NCBI GenBank assembly: GCA_007922225.1
Contig: ML679960.1
Location: 5,914,527 to 5,978,526 of the forward strand
Direction: 5' to 3'
DNA: 64,000 nucleotides
DNA from: Emydura subglobosa
Lineage: Eukaryota; Chordata; Testudines; Chelidae
Shown: in pieces, positions 22,372 through 35,504 of the stretch
How positions within the stretch are numbered: the first letter of the stretch is position 1
Layout of the letters: each line of letters opens with the position of its first letter
The notes under the pieces: generated by a model
Seen by the model: only the letters and a program-made list of their open reading frames with translations
What the model was told of the DNA's origin: nothing
Databases searched by the model: none
Made by a program: the position numbers and the translations under genes

Positions 22372-22780
22372 AGCTGGGAGCTCGCAGGTGAGCCGGGAAC
22401 TCTGATCACTCGCACTAATTAGTCTCCCCAGAGAGGTCTGACTGGGGAAAGGAATGCAATTAGCTCTCAGGCTGGCAGGCTGGGTGAGCCAAAGGACTAA
22501 TTAGCCCATCAGCTGAGGGCTGATGAAAAAGGCACTGAAAGGAAGTACAGGAGAGAGGAGCTGGTGAGTGTAGAGTCAAAGAGGTATCAAGAAAGTGAGA
22601 CCTCTTCTCTTAGGCCCTGGCATAAGCTATAAGGGATGTTGTCAATAGTAATACTGCACAAAACTGTAAAGGTATTGGTGGAGGGAACTTAAACTGCCTA
22701 ATTTGTGGCACCTGAGCAGTTTCCGTGGCAATACGGGGTGGGTGCACAGCATGCCCTGTTAGAGGCCTATTGTGGTTACA
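22372..22780 (+). mobile_element. LTR-like sequence (boundaries uncertain)
   Basis: Starts TGTGACAGAAAGCTGGG, contains repeated CTAATTAG blocks, GATGAAAAAGGCACTG (a TATA-like place) and purine-rich AGGAGAGAGGAGCTGG. It resembles the style of the LTRs at 25512 and 28331. No target duplication or convincing end was found. Confidence 0.35.
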
Positions 22781-24101
22781 CGCACATTCCTGCCCAAAGA
22801 GCTCAAGTTCAAAATAGACAGGATAAAGGGTGGGGGAGGGTAGTATGATGAGGAACTGAGACAGTAGGAAATACCCAAAGTCACCTGCAGCGTGACTACA
22901 TTGCAGCTAGGAGTGAGCCTCCCTGCCCTGGTAGACAGACAGACTCACATTAGCTTGGTTCAAACTAGTGCGCCAAAAATACCAATGTGGATGTTGCAGT
23001 TTGGGCAGCTGCTCAGGCTCTCAAGCCCACTGATTCCCAGTGTCTGCGCTCACCAACCATGAAACTCAGATCACATGAGTCTCAGTCCAGCACCTTAAAC
23101 ACAACACCATCCTTCCACATACATATGGAAAACTCAAACCAGCTATTTGATAGGTAGCTGAAAGCTGGTGGTTTACAGGTGCTCGAATGGTGATAAACAC
23201 AGAGATTGTCCATGACAGAGGAAGGGAAAGAGGATTTTTATTTTCTTTATCTTTTCTTTTTCCTCTCCCTCCCCCTAAGAGAGCTTGTGTGTTTAGAACA
23301 TCTTCATGTGTGGGCTCACAGCTTTTGTGTGTCTTTTTAATGACAAATGTGTGGGAATTTACTTTTTGTTTATGAGAAGGGACAATAGATGCTACACACT
23401 TTAAAAAAAAAAATAGATTTCCCCCTTTTGTGATTTGTTTGGGGAAGTGAATGACCCTTTGCAGGGAGGGAGGAGAGATGATGCAAGTTCCCATTCTGTG
23501 CCTGTTTCTTTGGTGTTTGACTGAAGGGATATAAAAGTTCCTACTCAGATTTTTTTGTCTTGTTTTGTTTGTTTTCTTAAATTTGTTTCTGATGATGGAT
23601 GGCTCCATACAAGGATGTTATGCCTGGGCAATGGATGTGAGCTGGTGGGTTTGAAGATGTACTTTAAGAAAACTCTTAAGGGTGATGTGACAGGGAATGA
23701 TACTTGTCTGGAGCCTGGGAAGAGTTGGGCAGATGGGCTAGGTTTTCCCAAGTATAGCCAGCATCCAAAAATCTTATTTTCTCTATCAGATCTGCAGGAT
23801 TTGAAAGCCAAAGAGCCAAAGTTTAATATCCTGGAAAGCAGATGTAGCTAAGAATTGTCTGGTTCTAGCTGATAATCATACAAGGAGAAAGAGAAACTAA
23901 ATGACTAATGAAGGGAAAACTTCTGAGTACTGCTGAGAGAGATTGTTACCCATAACTGTGCCCTGGAAAGGGTGAGACTCTGTTTGGCAATGTTTATATT
24001 CCTGGAATACTTCTAATTGTTTTGCAAGCTCCTGGCAATGCCAGAGAAGGTATCCAGTTTCAGGCCAGTATTAGGCCTTTGGAATAGCGGAAGATGCTTC
24101 A
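22781..24101. other. No gene recognised
   Basis: Includes the longest antisense ORF away from repeats (180 codons, 23066-23608); it is Lys/Ser-rich without a recognisable domain or splice context. Confidence 0.45.
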
Positions 24102-24394
24102 TCTTAGACCAGGGGTGGCCAGTCAGCGGCTCGTGAGCCGCATGCGGCTCTTTGGTCATACAAATGTGGCTCCCGGCTCTTTGCATGTGGCTCTTTGAAA
24201 TTGACAAGCTTTTGGGGGGGAGGGGAGGAGGAGGAGGTTAAGAGACAAGGGGAAACTGACAAGTGAAATCGACAAGCTGCCTCCGAAATGGACTGATCAG
24301 CACAAATTTTCAGCAGAGGGTAAGAGATGAGGGGAAACTGAAAAGGTAAATGTGGCTCTTTGCCTCTGACTGGTTGGCCACCCCTGTCTTAGGC
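24102..24394. mobile_element. Non-autonomous hAT element, 277 bp, with 8-bp target duplications
   Basis: Starts CAGGGGTGGCCAGTCAG (24110) and ends TTGGCCACCCCTG (24386): inverted terminal repeats. Flanks TCTTAGAC (24102-24109) and TCTTAGGC (24387-24394) agree at 7 of 8. GCGGCTCGTGAGCCGCATGC inside is a nearly perfect palindrome followed by GGCTCTTTG repeats, typical of this reptile hAT family as I remember it. Confidence 0.9.
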
Positions 24395-24597
24395 GTCTTT
24401 GGCAGATCCCTCCCCAGGCTTCCAGTGAGAAATACCCATGTGTGAATAGATCATTCAGGTTCCTTCTGCATCTGGGTGAGCATGCCAAATCAATTAAAAT
24501 CAGGGACAGTCAGAGGAAGGGTTTATCTGTAACACTTATTTTTATATGATAGGAAGGCAAGGGTTATTAGTAAAACAATGAAAATATACATTAGTCT

Positions 24598-24700
24598 GTG
24601 GACCTGATTCTCTTATCCTGTTGGTGTAAATCAGGAGTAACTATACTGAAGTTAATGGAGTTACACTGGTGTAAATTGCTATTAGGAAAATCAGTCTCTG
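24598..24700. repeat. Ancient palindromic reptile repeat
   Basis: CCTGATTCTCTTATCC, GTGTAAATCAGGAGTAACT, GAAGTTAATGGAGTTACACTGGTGTAAA form overlapping inverted blocks. Same type as pieces near 15640, 28030 and 62260. Confidence 0.5.
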
Positions 24701-25507
24701 AGACTTAATCAATCCTTTTCCCAGCAAACCCTCTCCCCATTTCCAAATAAAATCTTAGATAAATTATAACCCTGAATGCTTGTGTACCAAACAGAGATGT
24801 TTGTATAATATGTGCCATGGATGATCCCTCACTCATCCCATCCATCACTCCATAATCCATCACTCATCAGCCACCTGATTTAGGGTAAGTAGGAAGAGGG
24901 AGAGGTGAGAGCGAGGAAGAGGGAGTCATTCTAGCTAAGCATATTACTACATTAGGTTTGATTAACTCAGTCTCCCTTATGTTTTTAATATTTGAGTATT
25001 TAACACAATACTCATACTAGAAATAAAATAATTCTGATTGCTGCAATAATTCCATAAGTCCTGATTAATCACTGGGTTACTCCAACTTCTGCAGAGTTAC
25101 CCTAGTTTAATCATGGTTTAACATAGTCATGAATCAGGTTCATTACGGCTATTACACATATATGTTGAAATTTACACATTTGTCTCATAAATATATGTTT
25201 AACAATTGGCTATTTATCACCATAAATTAAATCCTATTGAATACATTGTAAATGCCATCTCTATTTGAATCATTTAATTGAAAGTATGACAAAGAAATTT
25301 TACTCTGCAAGAAGCATTCAGTTTAATTCCGATTTGCAATATTGCATGTAGCTATGCATATGTGAAAAACAACATCTGCTATTTTTTTCATGCAAAGATG
25401 TCTAGGAAAGTTAAGTAAGTCTTTACTTACAAAGTCAACTGGAAGAACTGCAGATCATATAACCATTTAGCTCAACTAATAAGCACCCTGATTCAGCACA
25501 TGCTTAC
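24701..25507. other. No gene recognised
   Basis: A short CATCACTCCATAATCCATCACTC repeat lies near 24840. Otherwise AT-rich and unrecognised. Confidence 0.45.
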
Positions 25508-26104
25508 CTGCTGTGATAGGGCCAGACCTGATAGCTACAGGAGAGTAGTGGAGGGGATCTATATTAGCCACAGGATTAACAAATCCCTGTTCCCTGGGTG
25601 ATCCAGCTGTGGCTACTCCAGGGCAATTAGGCCGATTAGGCCATCTGAAGCCAATCAAGGAGCTTGCCCCAGCAGTTAAAAGCCTCCCTGTCAGGCAGAC
25701 AAGGGTAGCTGGAAGGGAGTTAAGAGGAGAAGTAGAGTGGAGGAGAGCTACTACAGGACTTGAAGCAATCACTACCACAACCCCAAAAGGTACCAGAGAC
25801 AAAAGGGGGTACCTGTCTGGCTACAGCCAGGGATCCAAGGCACAGGCCTGAGGGAGAACCCCTTCCCACCCAGTTCCAGGAAGCGGACTGTGAGCAGTGG
25901 GGCCAAGGACAGGTGACCCAGGGAAAGGAGTAAGTCATAGACTGGGCAGTTTGGAGACTACTCCACACAGGGTCTCTGGGTTGGGGCCTGAGGCAGAGGG
26001 TGGGACTGGGCCTCCCCCCTGCTCCCACCCAGGCATATCCTAGTCATAGCCGAAGAGGGCACAGTACGCATGAAAGGCTGAACAAGCCGCCGTCGCCACA
26101 CTGC
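25508..26104 (+). mobile_element. Probable solo LTR, 589 bp
   Basis: TGTGATAGGGCC (25512) to GTCGCCACA (26100) gives TG...CA ends, with CTGC immediately outside each end (25508-25511, 26101-26104), compatible with a 4-bp duplication or a 5-bp one sharing a T. A TATA-like GTTAAAAGCC lies near 25675 and is followed by purine-rich GAAGGGAGTTAAGAGGAGAAG. GC-rich relative to neighbours. The overlapping ORFs within it are shadows. Confidence 0.55.
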
Positions 26105-26734
26105 TTTGCTGAATAAGGATCAACAATATTATCTTCATGTGGGAATTTTTCTAATTACAATTTTCAATAAACATCACAATAATTGAAAATAAAACCTTTG
26201 CAATTTGTGGATAATCCTCCATATTTTTCAGTAGCCATGGCCTCAAAAATATGCTCAGTGTTTCTATAGATGCTGTTTTGGCTGTACCTAATAATTTCAT
26301 GTTTGTGTACCATATAGCCAGTTCATTGCCACCTGACCACAGGATAGTCAGGGTCTTCCAAGACAGACATGTATTACACACTATGACCATTCATATTTTG
26401 GGTACAGGTAGATGTGGGAGTATGTTTAAAAAATGAGGAAGTGACAATTAAGAACAGAATCAAAGAATTTACAGATGAACAAATTCTTTTGTTCATGATT
26501 ATTCTACATCATCTATTCTCCAGTGCTTTGCCTATTCAGTTATATAATATACTTTTTTATGCTGTCCAGAGAAGATGTAAGCAGGTTGTAAATGTTTAAT
26601 GAATTTTCTTTGTAAAGTTTCAGGTGCTAAGCAAATATGTTTCTACATCAGAACACTGCAAAAAGAAAATGAAAAGAAATAAACAATATTATAAAGATTT
26701 AATCCCCCTGAAACAACAAATATGGAGAGGAAGA
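26105..26734. other. No gene recognised
   Basis: AT-rich; the ORFs at 26151-26599 overlap on both strands and match nothing known to me. Confidence 0.45.
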
Positions 26735-26950
26735 TAGGTCAAGTGGACTAAGCACAGAGTGAAGTGCTACAATTCTAATCATGACTCTGACTTGCTGTTT
26801 GGCCCTGGACAAATTAGTTTCTGCCCATCAATTTACCCATTAAAAAAATGGGAATTATAATAATGTATACTTACCTATTTTTAGGGTGTTGTCAGTCATA
26901 ATTAATGTTTGTACTATGAAAATGTAAAGCTTTAAAAGAAATGTTATCCA
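26735..26950 (+). repeat. MIR-like CORE-SINE remnant
   Basis: GTGGACTAAGCACAGAG, ATTCTAATCATGACTCTGAC, TTGCTGTTTGGCCCTGGACAAATTA, CCCATTAAAAAAATGGGAATTATAATAATG and the GGGTGTTGT block follow MIR order. The CTGTKTGRCCTTGGRCAA block is the clearest. Confidence 0.7.
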
Positions 26951-28325
26951 GTGAATAAGCATCCTACCAATATACATGTTTACATGTTTTGAAGTTATTC
27001 TTCTAACATGGCTTTAAATGAAAATGGACCTTTCAGCAGTGGCTTGCTACTTTATTCAAATGTGGATGCATCATATAAAAATGCTTACACTGTCACACGT
27101 GTCTAGCTTTATTGTTTAAAGAGCTTCAATACTAGACTGGGAATTGCATCCTAATCACATAAAACAAAAGATGTATCAAGTTTATTTAACCAATATACAA
27201 AGTTTTACTTGATCGGGTGTACTATTTGCTGTAGCACTTCTCAGTCTGTATCATTGCCAGGTAAATTCACGACTGCATTCATTTGGAAATCTCTGATATT
27301 CCTTAGAAAATGCACACACAAACTAATTTTTAACAGGCTTTTTTTAGGCATAACTCTGCTGTACTCTTTTCCTGCAGTACACAGAATTCTCTGTTGGGGT
27401 GGCTTGCTGGGACCTCCATAACAATGGCATTACCAATATTACGGGGGTAGTTCATACCACACAGAGCTATTGTCTCAGTCTGAGGCAGATATCATTGCAG
27501 GCTATGCTCAGGTCAGGTTTTCAAACTTTCAAACAACGTGCCACATGGGCTAGAATTTTTTGTAACTGAAAGCTAAGATTCTGTTCACCTCACGTGACTC
27601 CAAGAGTTGGAATCATAGGTTTGAGTCAATAGTGCCTCTGTACTGGTGATCACTGAGATTGTGACCGGTAAAGAAAGTGGTCCCTGCTATTGAGCGGCAG
27701 CAACTGTTTGTTTGTGGGACAATTTCTTTATTAATATGTGATCCACAACGTGTAAAAGTTTGAGGACGCCAGAACATCAGCATAAAAAAGTAATAGCTAA
27801 ATATATTAAAATGGCATGCCTTTGTGTCAGTAGAGCGGGCAGCAGAAGCCATCAGATATCCATAACTGGATATAAATTCCTGTTTTCTCTTCATTTTCTA
27901 GTACTAAGGAACTTTTCTCAAAATACCATACAGTCCATAACATTATAAAGTGTTGTGTTTTGATTTGTTTAACATGAAGCCATGTGTGTTAATGCTAACG
28001 TTTGCTTTATAAATAATCTGAAAGATAAGAGTCCAAATTCACGGCGGGTATAAGTGTGAACAACTCTATTGAAATTCTCCATTGAATCAATGAAGTTGCT
28101 TATGCCAGTAGGAATTTGGCCCAAGGTGTTCAATATAGTAATTGATCCTCAAATTACCTAAGACGCTCCGAGCCTAGTCACAATGTAAAATCCATAAGAA
28201 GTAAATATTTTTCCTGTCCAAGTATTCTTCAGTGATAAGATTACTGTACTGAAGGATTCAGGTTTTAAAATATTTCATAGTTTTATGAAATTGTACTTAC
28301 CAAGAACACTTCATATTTGGTGTTG
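26951..28325. other. No gene; one ancient repeat fragment
   Basis: About 28030-28135 has TCCAAATTCACGGCGGGTATAAG and TGCCAGTAGGAATTTGGCCC as inverted ends around ATTGAATCAATG, the same palindromic repeat type noted elsewhere. The remainder is unrecognised. Confidence 0.45.
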
Positions 28326-29396
28326 ACGATTGTGACACGCTGTACCCATGTACACCCTTATGGTGTGATTTGTGTATCACTCATGTTCACCCTTGCAGTG
28401 TAACTGTGTATTGTCTGATGCAAAATATGCCATGTAAGGTGTTCTTGGAATGCTACAGCATACTGAACATTATTTTTATGCTTACCTGTTTCCTGCAATG
28501 CTGTACGTATGTACAGATATGAAACTCTGCTGTGTCTCACATGGCTTGAATAGATGCAGACAAACACAAAGCTGTGTTTCCACGCCCAGCAGAGGCATGC
28601 ATACAGGAACAATAGACTGGCCTAAGCATCTGTAAGCACTTTGGCTCAAGTGGAAGAAATCATGCCCATTGCTGGACAGGGCCAATCACTTGACCCCAGA
28701 GGGGGTTGGGGAAACTTGTTAAAAAGCTGAGGCTTCTTTGTCTCATCCTTTCTCATGGAATCTATCTTCCAAGCCACATCAGACTGGCACCTACTCACAG
28801 GGAGGAGGGACCTGGTTGCTAGACGCATTGCAACCAGCCTGTGTCGTAAACTAATGTCATAGATTGAAAGAGACTGGAATATTAATCCTAGTTTTAGGAT
28901 ATGAGTTATCTTTTAGTTAATTGTGATTAACTCCTTGATTTATTAATAATCTGACTTAGATTCATTTAAAATCTTATTGTAGTCAATAAACTTATTTATT
29001 TGTCTATCTAAAACAGTGCATGTGGATTGAGCATGTACAGAGACTTCACTTAGGGTGACAGAGCTGGTGCATATCAATTTCTTTGATAAATTGACTGACA
29101 AATGTAAATGAACTTGTAGGGTGCAGTGCACAGCACTGAACCCTGCAAGATGGCAGTTCCCAGGGTTGCAGCTGAGACTGGGGGTGTTTGCTGGGGGTCT
29201 ATCCCATGAGTGGCTGGCCAGAAGCACTCCTTCACTAGGCCAGGGACTGTTTACATGCAGGAGGCTGAGCGTGGGCTGACCCAGGAGTGGGTGGTTCACA
29301 TAGCAAAGCATGGTATGTCAGGGCCCAGGAGTGAGGAATTGGGGCGACACAGCTACACACGAGCCCGGAGTGGGGGGGGGGGAAAATCACAACAAT
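28326..29396 (+). mobile_element. Solo LTR, about 1.06 kb, with near-perfect target duplications
   Basis: The LTR runs TGTGACACGCTG (28331) to AAAATCACA (29391), flanked by ACGAT (28326-28330) and ACAAT (29392-29396), 4 of 5 identical with a transition. TTAAAAAG at 28719-28726 is a TATA-like box, and AATAAA at 28985-28990 is a polyadenylation signal about 260 bp downstream, so the plus strand is the sense strand (U3, R, U5). No internal sequence flanks it. The G12 run near the right end lies just before the terminus. Confidence 0.75.
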
Positions 29397-30221
29397 TTTA
29401 GCTACTTTTTTATGATAGCAGAGATGTAGAACACAGATTACTTCATAAGAGGGTGAACCTTAGCATTTTCTCTTTTGAAAGCATCAGACAAATTTATTCA
29501 CACAGTAGCTATGCTCTTTTTTATTAAATATTTATTCTGAAAATTGAAGTTCAATGTGCCAATTGATTGATAACAGACAGTATCCAAAACTTCAATAATA
29601 CCTAATAGCTAATATATAAAGACCTTAGCGCTACTTGATGAGTGTCTAATATTTGTTTCATTAGAGCTGTGCTAATGTTCTGCACTCACTGAAAGGTCCA
29701 CATATTTCAGGATTCTCTTATTATACTTATCTTTTAATGTACACAGTCCATTTATACAGAATTGCTTACAATGCATGCACATTAAACATAAATATAATAT
29801 GTTTCTGTCCTAAAACCACAAAGACATGTGAAGTCTGAGCTCTTACAGCTCCTTTTACTGAACCCCATTGCACTGAATGGTTGCAGCCATTAAAGCATGG
29901 CATGGTACAGTATGTAAGATTGTTTTGAGACTAGAATATCATGTTCTTTATGCAGCAGTGGGCAAAACTGGTTTGAACTGAGTCCTGTAAGAGGTTTAAA
30001 TTAAAATTCCCTTACTTTTGGGGTGTAATTAAAATCATACAGGACCTCCATTTTTCAAAGGGCCCAAACCTACCTACCAATACTGTCGGCACAATTATTT
30101 GTACATGATTTGTGGATATAGTCTAGTAGTTAGACAGCTGTATGGATTCAGCTGTGCGCAAAACAAATTGATGTGCACTTTTGACTTCAATGGGTGTTAA
30201 TTGTGTCTTGCAGTTGGAGTA

Positions 30222-30273
30222 TCTGTGTGCGTGCGTGTGCGTGCGTGTGTGCATATTCATGAGTGTGTGTGTG
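30222..30273. repeat. GCGTGT/GT microsatellite
   Basis: GTGTGCGTGCGTGTGCGTGCG, a short interruption, then GAGTGTGTGTGTGTAA. Alternating purine-pyrimidine, hence a possible Z-DNA former. Confidence 0.85.
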
Positions 30274-33200
30274 TAATCTCCTGTGCATTATGACAATAAG
30301 AATTGATATTGTCTTATGGGATGCACTGTTTAGTTTCCCTTTTACGTACATTCAGTATGATGTGAATTCCCCTGTGCAAGAGAATAGGAATTGTAATTAA
30401 AAAAAAAATCTGATTAAACAGTACCTTAAACATTCATGAGTACATGCAAACAGATGAATGAAGAGGTTTTTCAAAATGTGCAGGTGATGTTCACTTTTAA
30501 ACTTTTTATTTTTATAATTCCATCAACAAAGAAGTAGATGACCAGATAGCTCAAATGACGAGTAGGAATATAGAACTTTTACATTCTAGGATACTTGTTT
30601 AAATTTGGGCCAGAGTGGCTAACATCTGAGGGTAAAATTCTAGTCCTATTAACTTCAATGAAGTGTAGTTTACATCTTGAAAGTTTGGTGTGGTATATAC
30701 ATTGATTTGATGGAGGTATCATTATACTTATTGCTGAAGAGGCATTACTAATTGAGGCTTCTGTTTGTAGTGTGTAGGGATATTTTATTTTTATTTTTTT
30801 ATTATTGATACCCTTGTTTACAGAGATGGAAATAATGGGCACAAGGAGAGAATCTCTCATGGTCAAAACTGAGAGATTTTACCAGTTGACTATATAGGAA
30901 ACTACCTTTTTTTCCTGCCTATTTTGTGAAAAAATAAAAAGGCTTAGATCTCTAGTTCAATAGGACTATTAACTTAGAAACATTACATTCATGCCAAGGG
31001 AAAGTAAACAGAATGTATTGTTCTTAAAATTATAGCTTTTTCCTACTCCCAAAGCCATAATGTATCAATAAAACTTAAAGCTCAATCAGGGCTAAAATCT
31101 ATGAAAAATTCCAAAAGCCTGGGGCATGTCCTGAATGCTTAGTGATATACTGCAAAGGTTAGGATTGTTCAGCCTGCCATCTGATTGGTTAAACATCTGT
31201 ATATGTTCTATATTATGTCCCAATTTGAATTCTATATTGCTCTTTCTTGTACTGTCATTTGAATTGATAGTGTGGGGGAGAGGGGTTGAGAGTTTTTAAA
31301 TAACCATTATAGACATTAGACTGTCATAACTTTAAGATCTGATATCAACCTGCCATGGTTAGAAGTGGATAACATATCTCACTGGTAAACTTAGAATTCC
31401 ACCACTTCAACAGTATTATAAAGGTCTCTACAAATGCCGAATTATGAATTATTGATTCTTTAAAGTGGAATTGCATTTAGCAAGCTTCAGTCCCTGTGCC
31501 GATAACAGGCACATTTTGGGAATCAGGGTCAAGAGGGATTTTTTTTTTCCTCAGCAGATTTGATTTGTAGAAAGAGGGGAAAAAAGTATGTATTTGAATG
31601 CTGCTTATGTATCTGAAATATTAGAAGTAGGCCTGGATGAGATTAGTGGGCAGAGTTTTGCTGAGAAGCTCAAAGGTACAAGATAAATACATTTTTATAC
31701 AATGGAGGCAGAAGTAAAGGAATGTGTTCCATGGTCATCAGGCCCACATATGTACATATAGAGTATATGATGGTTATTTAGTACGTTCTACCTAGCAGGC
31801 AATCTCCAAAGAACTTAATTTTCAAAGTCAAAGCTAGTTTCACAGTTTTCTCCACACAATTTCAATAAACTTCAGGGGGTAATTATTAGACATTGTAAAT
31901 CACTGATGCTTGAATCATTTACAAATTAATTAAATGATGACAATCCTTGTATAAATTGTTCTTTCCTGAATTATTATACAGAATCTCTTGCTTTTGAATG
32001 GTAAGGTTGGCTTGACCTTCCTCTATACAATCCTGTTTGGGTCAATAACTCTTTGTTACTGTTCTTGTGCAGAGGGTGAGCTCGGCACATGGACACTGAG
32101 TTCTTAATCAGGCTATAGTTATGTTCATAACAGTGTAAACGCCAAATGCATGGTTGGCTTTCTGCCATCTAAATATATTCAAAAGTGATTGTCTTAGCAT
32201 GCTAGCTGGTTGTTAGTATCAGATCCATTTTGTCATATGTCAAATTTTGCTAAAGATTGTGAGCTTCCCGAAGATTTAAAATATTTTTTGCAGCCACATC
32301 AACTTTGTTTTAAATTCCCTGTTTTTAGTATGAGATTTCATTTCTTATGATTACGAAAATAGAAAATAAAAAATTGTCCCATCATTAGAGCCTAACAGTT
32401 GTAGGGTTGTATTGCGACTTTGGAACAAGCAAACATGGAAGCTTCACTCAGGAAGATTACTTTAAAGAAATATTTTTGCAACATGTATTGTACGTTGTAT
32501 CAGTATTACATGTAAGTGTACTACATTTCCAGAACTGTTTTTAAATACTGTCTTAAAAGAAATAAAATAATAATGGCTAAGGACTGTTCAAAATAAAATA
32601 ATCCCCCACATATTCCTGGAAAACAAACTTCTGGACAGGGTTGCTTTATGTAGGTTCACAAAGCAAAAGTTTCTAAAGGAAAGTGCTGTGTTTTTCCTCC
32701 CCACCTACCTCCTTCAATGACGACTTTCTAGGTCTTAATTCAACAAAACACTAAGCATGTGCTTAAAGTTAAACATATTCTTAGTCTCATTTAAAGATGA
32801 TAGAATTTAAGTATGTGTTTAAAGTTAAATGCACGCATTTATGTGCTTAGCTACAGTGGCATAGTTGGCTGAATAGGAGCTTAATGAAGAAAAAATTCAG
32901 TCAGATGTCCAGATTTTACAAATAGTCAAAGCTTCTTAAAACCAAGCCACTTACTTGCCTAAATATGTATTCCAGAGCCAAGATTTAGGCACCCAATTTT
33001 GAAAATGCTAGGTTATATTTACCCAGGCCACACGTGGGGTGGGGGAAACTCTCATATTTCTTCAGTTAATTGATACAGAATAAATCCATACAAAACAGGG
33101 GGAAAAATAGTCCATGTTTTCCAACAGGTAATCAGCTCACACTAAATCAACATCACTTAAATACCAATTCTTAAGAGCCATACTTTTTCTAGTATGTCTG

Positions 33201-34261
33201 GGACAATTCTTCCTGCAGTCACATCACCTAACTGATCAGTGATGTGTTGCCAGTTTTTTATACAAGGGTATCAACAAAAATACACCTTCAGCCCTTTATA
33301 CTTTAACTTCAGTGGGTCAAAGGCCAACACTGAACATTAAATCCCACTTGAAATTCTGATGCATAGAATAATTAACAAGGCACCTGTCAAAATCAAGGCA
33401 ATAGAGTCAGGTTCCCTTTTAAAATGGAATTAATAGTACACTGTGTTCTGGGAATACAAAAGCTATTTGACTAGGAACTAAATGCACTTTGAAAATTTTA
33501 GGAATAATGCCATACATTTTAGTGTCCTCAAGCTCAGTACCACCTCATAAACCAAAAACCCTTAAATGTGCTCTTTCATGAACCTCTCCATAATGTCCAA
33601 TTGTCTGGTGAAATTCAATATGTGGAACTAGTGTACCCATATATATATATAAATAGTGTCCACTTTTTATTTTTACAAACTAATAACAGAATCTTCCTTT
33701 ACCCAGAAACCATGGAACTCTCCTGTTTAAGAGAGACTATACAGTCATAGCAATAGCCCAGGATAAACTGTCTATTATAAAGCAAAATGAGGGGGAGAAA
33801 AGGAAGAGGAAAATTGAGTGTTGTTTAGGAGATTGACTTAGTAATACCACAGGCTGTAGAGACTGAATACAAATAGCCTGTAAAGGCTAAATGGAGAGGT
33901 TGTGAGAAAATGTTTCTGGATAGGTGTAGGAATGTAAAAGAAAGAGAGATGCATTAAAAGGGCATTTGCTTTAGCTTGATTTAAATATCTTAGGGGGCAG
34001 TCCACACTGAATAGAGAACCCTCACCCATGTCACGTTCACTTACGATATTAGGAATAGCAGGTGAAAAGCAGCACAGTGTTCTCACAAGTAAAGGACTGT
34101 TAGCAGCATGGAGAGTCTAGGATTCAGTTCCTGATGTTATAGGAAATAGGCTACTGTGCAACTGGAAAATATAAAATACAAATTCTTACTTTGACTCTAA
34201 TATCTCTGATGCTTTAAAAGCTCTTATGGTTATGTGGTATGTGCCTATATTCAGGATATAT

Positions 34262-34327
34262 GTAAGCTACCAGATAAGCATTCCTAGGAGCAACGTAGGC
34301 TACCAGATTAGCATTCCCAGAAGTAAG
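34262..34327. repeat. 33-bp tandem duplication
   Basis: GTAAGCTACCAGATAAGCAT (from 34262) and GTAGGCTACCAGATTAGCAT (from 34295) start two adjacent 33-bp units with a handful of mismatches. Confidence 0.75.
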
Positions 34328-35504
34328 GTACTCTAGCAGTCTGCACCACAGAATTGTGAGGAACTTTAGCAGTGTTAAAGCCCTGGGGGAAAACACAAAT
34401 TGCTTGAAGGTCTGCTCAATCACCAGAGAGTTGAGACTTTCCTTAGTACTTGGCACAATTGTCCAGGAGAAGGATTTTTGTGCACTTCTGGCTATGGTTT
34501 ACATAGAGATACAGACAGTACATGCAGCTTTACAATTTTCCATTTGTGTGTGTATATCATTCTCTACACTTGTATTCCAGTTCAGCCTTTCTCAGCTGTG
34601 CTGGCACTGCAGAGCTAACAGGAATAATAATAACTGTAAAGCCCTTTTTGCCACAGATGAGTCTCTGCTTATGGACAGGAAGCTGATTTGTTGAAAGACC
34701 CATTTTTATAATAATTTTTCAGAGCAGAGCTGTATTCCCAGTGCCTCTGAATGGCTACCCTGTACTTTGAGTCCAGGTGTGGAGGGGAGGGTGTTGCTAC
34801 CTATCTCCTCCAAGCAAATAAATGGATGTTTGTGAGGATGGATGAGGAGTGGGTGCAGTCTTGGTTCCACCCACCCAGTGCACTTCCTAGGCCAGCAGAG
34901 AAGGGAATGGAAAGGCTGGAGAAGTGTACTATTGGTAGAGGCCAATAGCAGATTAATATCCACCTAGAGCAGGGAAAGAATTATGCTTCTGCATGCTGCT
35001 TCTGAGGAAGTGCACCTATTTGCCTCTCCTTACACAGGGCAGATTGTAAAAGTACAACTAGCTCTAAATTTTGCTGACAAAATAAATGGAGGCTTGTTAG
35101 AGATTCCTTTTTTAGAGTATGGCTCTTCGTGCTATTTATAACTGTTGTTCCATTAAGTGAGCACACTGTGCAGTATGGGATGGGTGAGTACTTTGAGCTG
35201 ACAGGATAGCTTAAGGAAGACTAAGAATTATCACAATAGTTTTAAAGTTGTTAAAAGAAGGACAGAACTATTAAATGAGGTCATTGAATGTGAAGTGCAA
35301 GACAAAATAGGGACCCATTTCATTACTTGAGCTAGGAAAAGGGAAATAAAGTCATTAGATGTAGGAATGAACTAGAGTCTAAATACCCAAAACATACAAA
35401 TATCAATCATAAAAACAGAGAAACAAGTAACCTAACCTACATGAGACAAAGAAGGCATTGGGCTTGGTGTTATGGGAACTGAATACTTGAGAACACTTTG
35501 TTTT

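Larger units (their letters stand above)
29397..35504. other. No gene; largely unrecognised intron sequence
   Basis: Holds a GT/GCGT simple repeat (30222-30273), diffuse palindromic repeat fragments near 30605-30680 and 32735-32890, a TA repeat near 33638 and a 33-bp tandem duplication (34262-34327). No exon recognised. Confidence 0.45.

Noticed and set aside
23066..23608. 180-codon minus-strand ORF as a gene
   Set aside because: No recognisable domain, Lys/Ser-rich composition and a long poly-purine/pyrimidine stretch; overlapped by ORFs on the other strand. Looks like chance.
25476..26028. ORFs of 80-108 codons as host exons
   Set aside because: They fall in an LTR-like block with TG...CA ends and run in conflicting frames.
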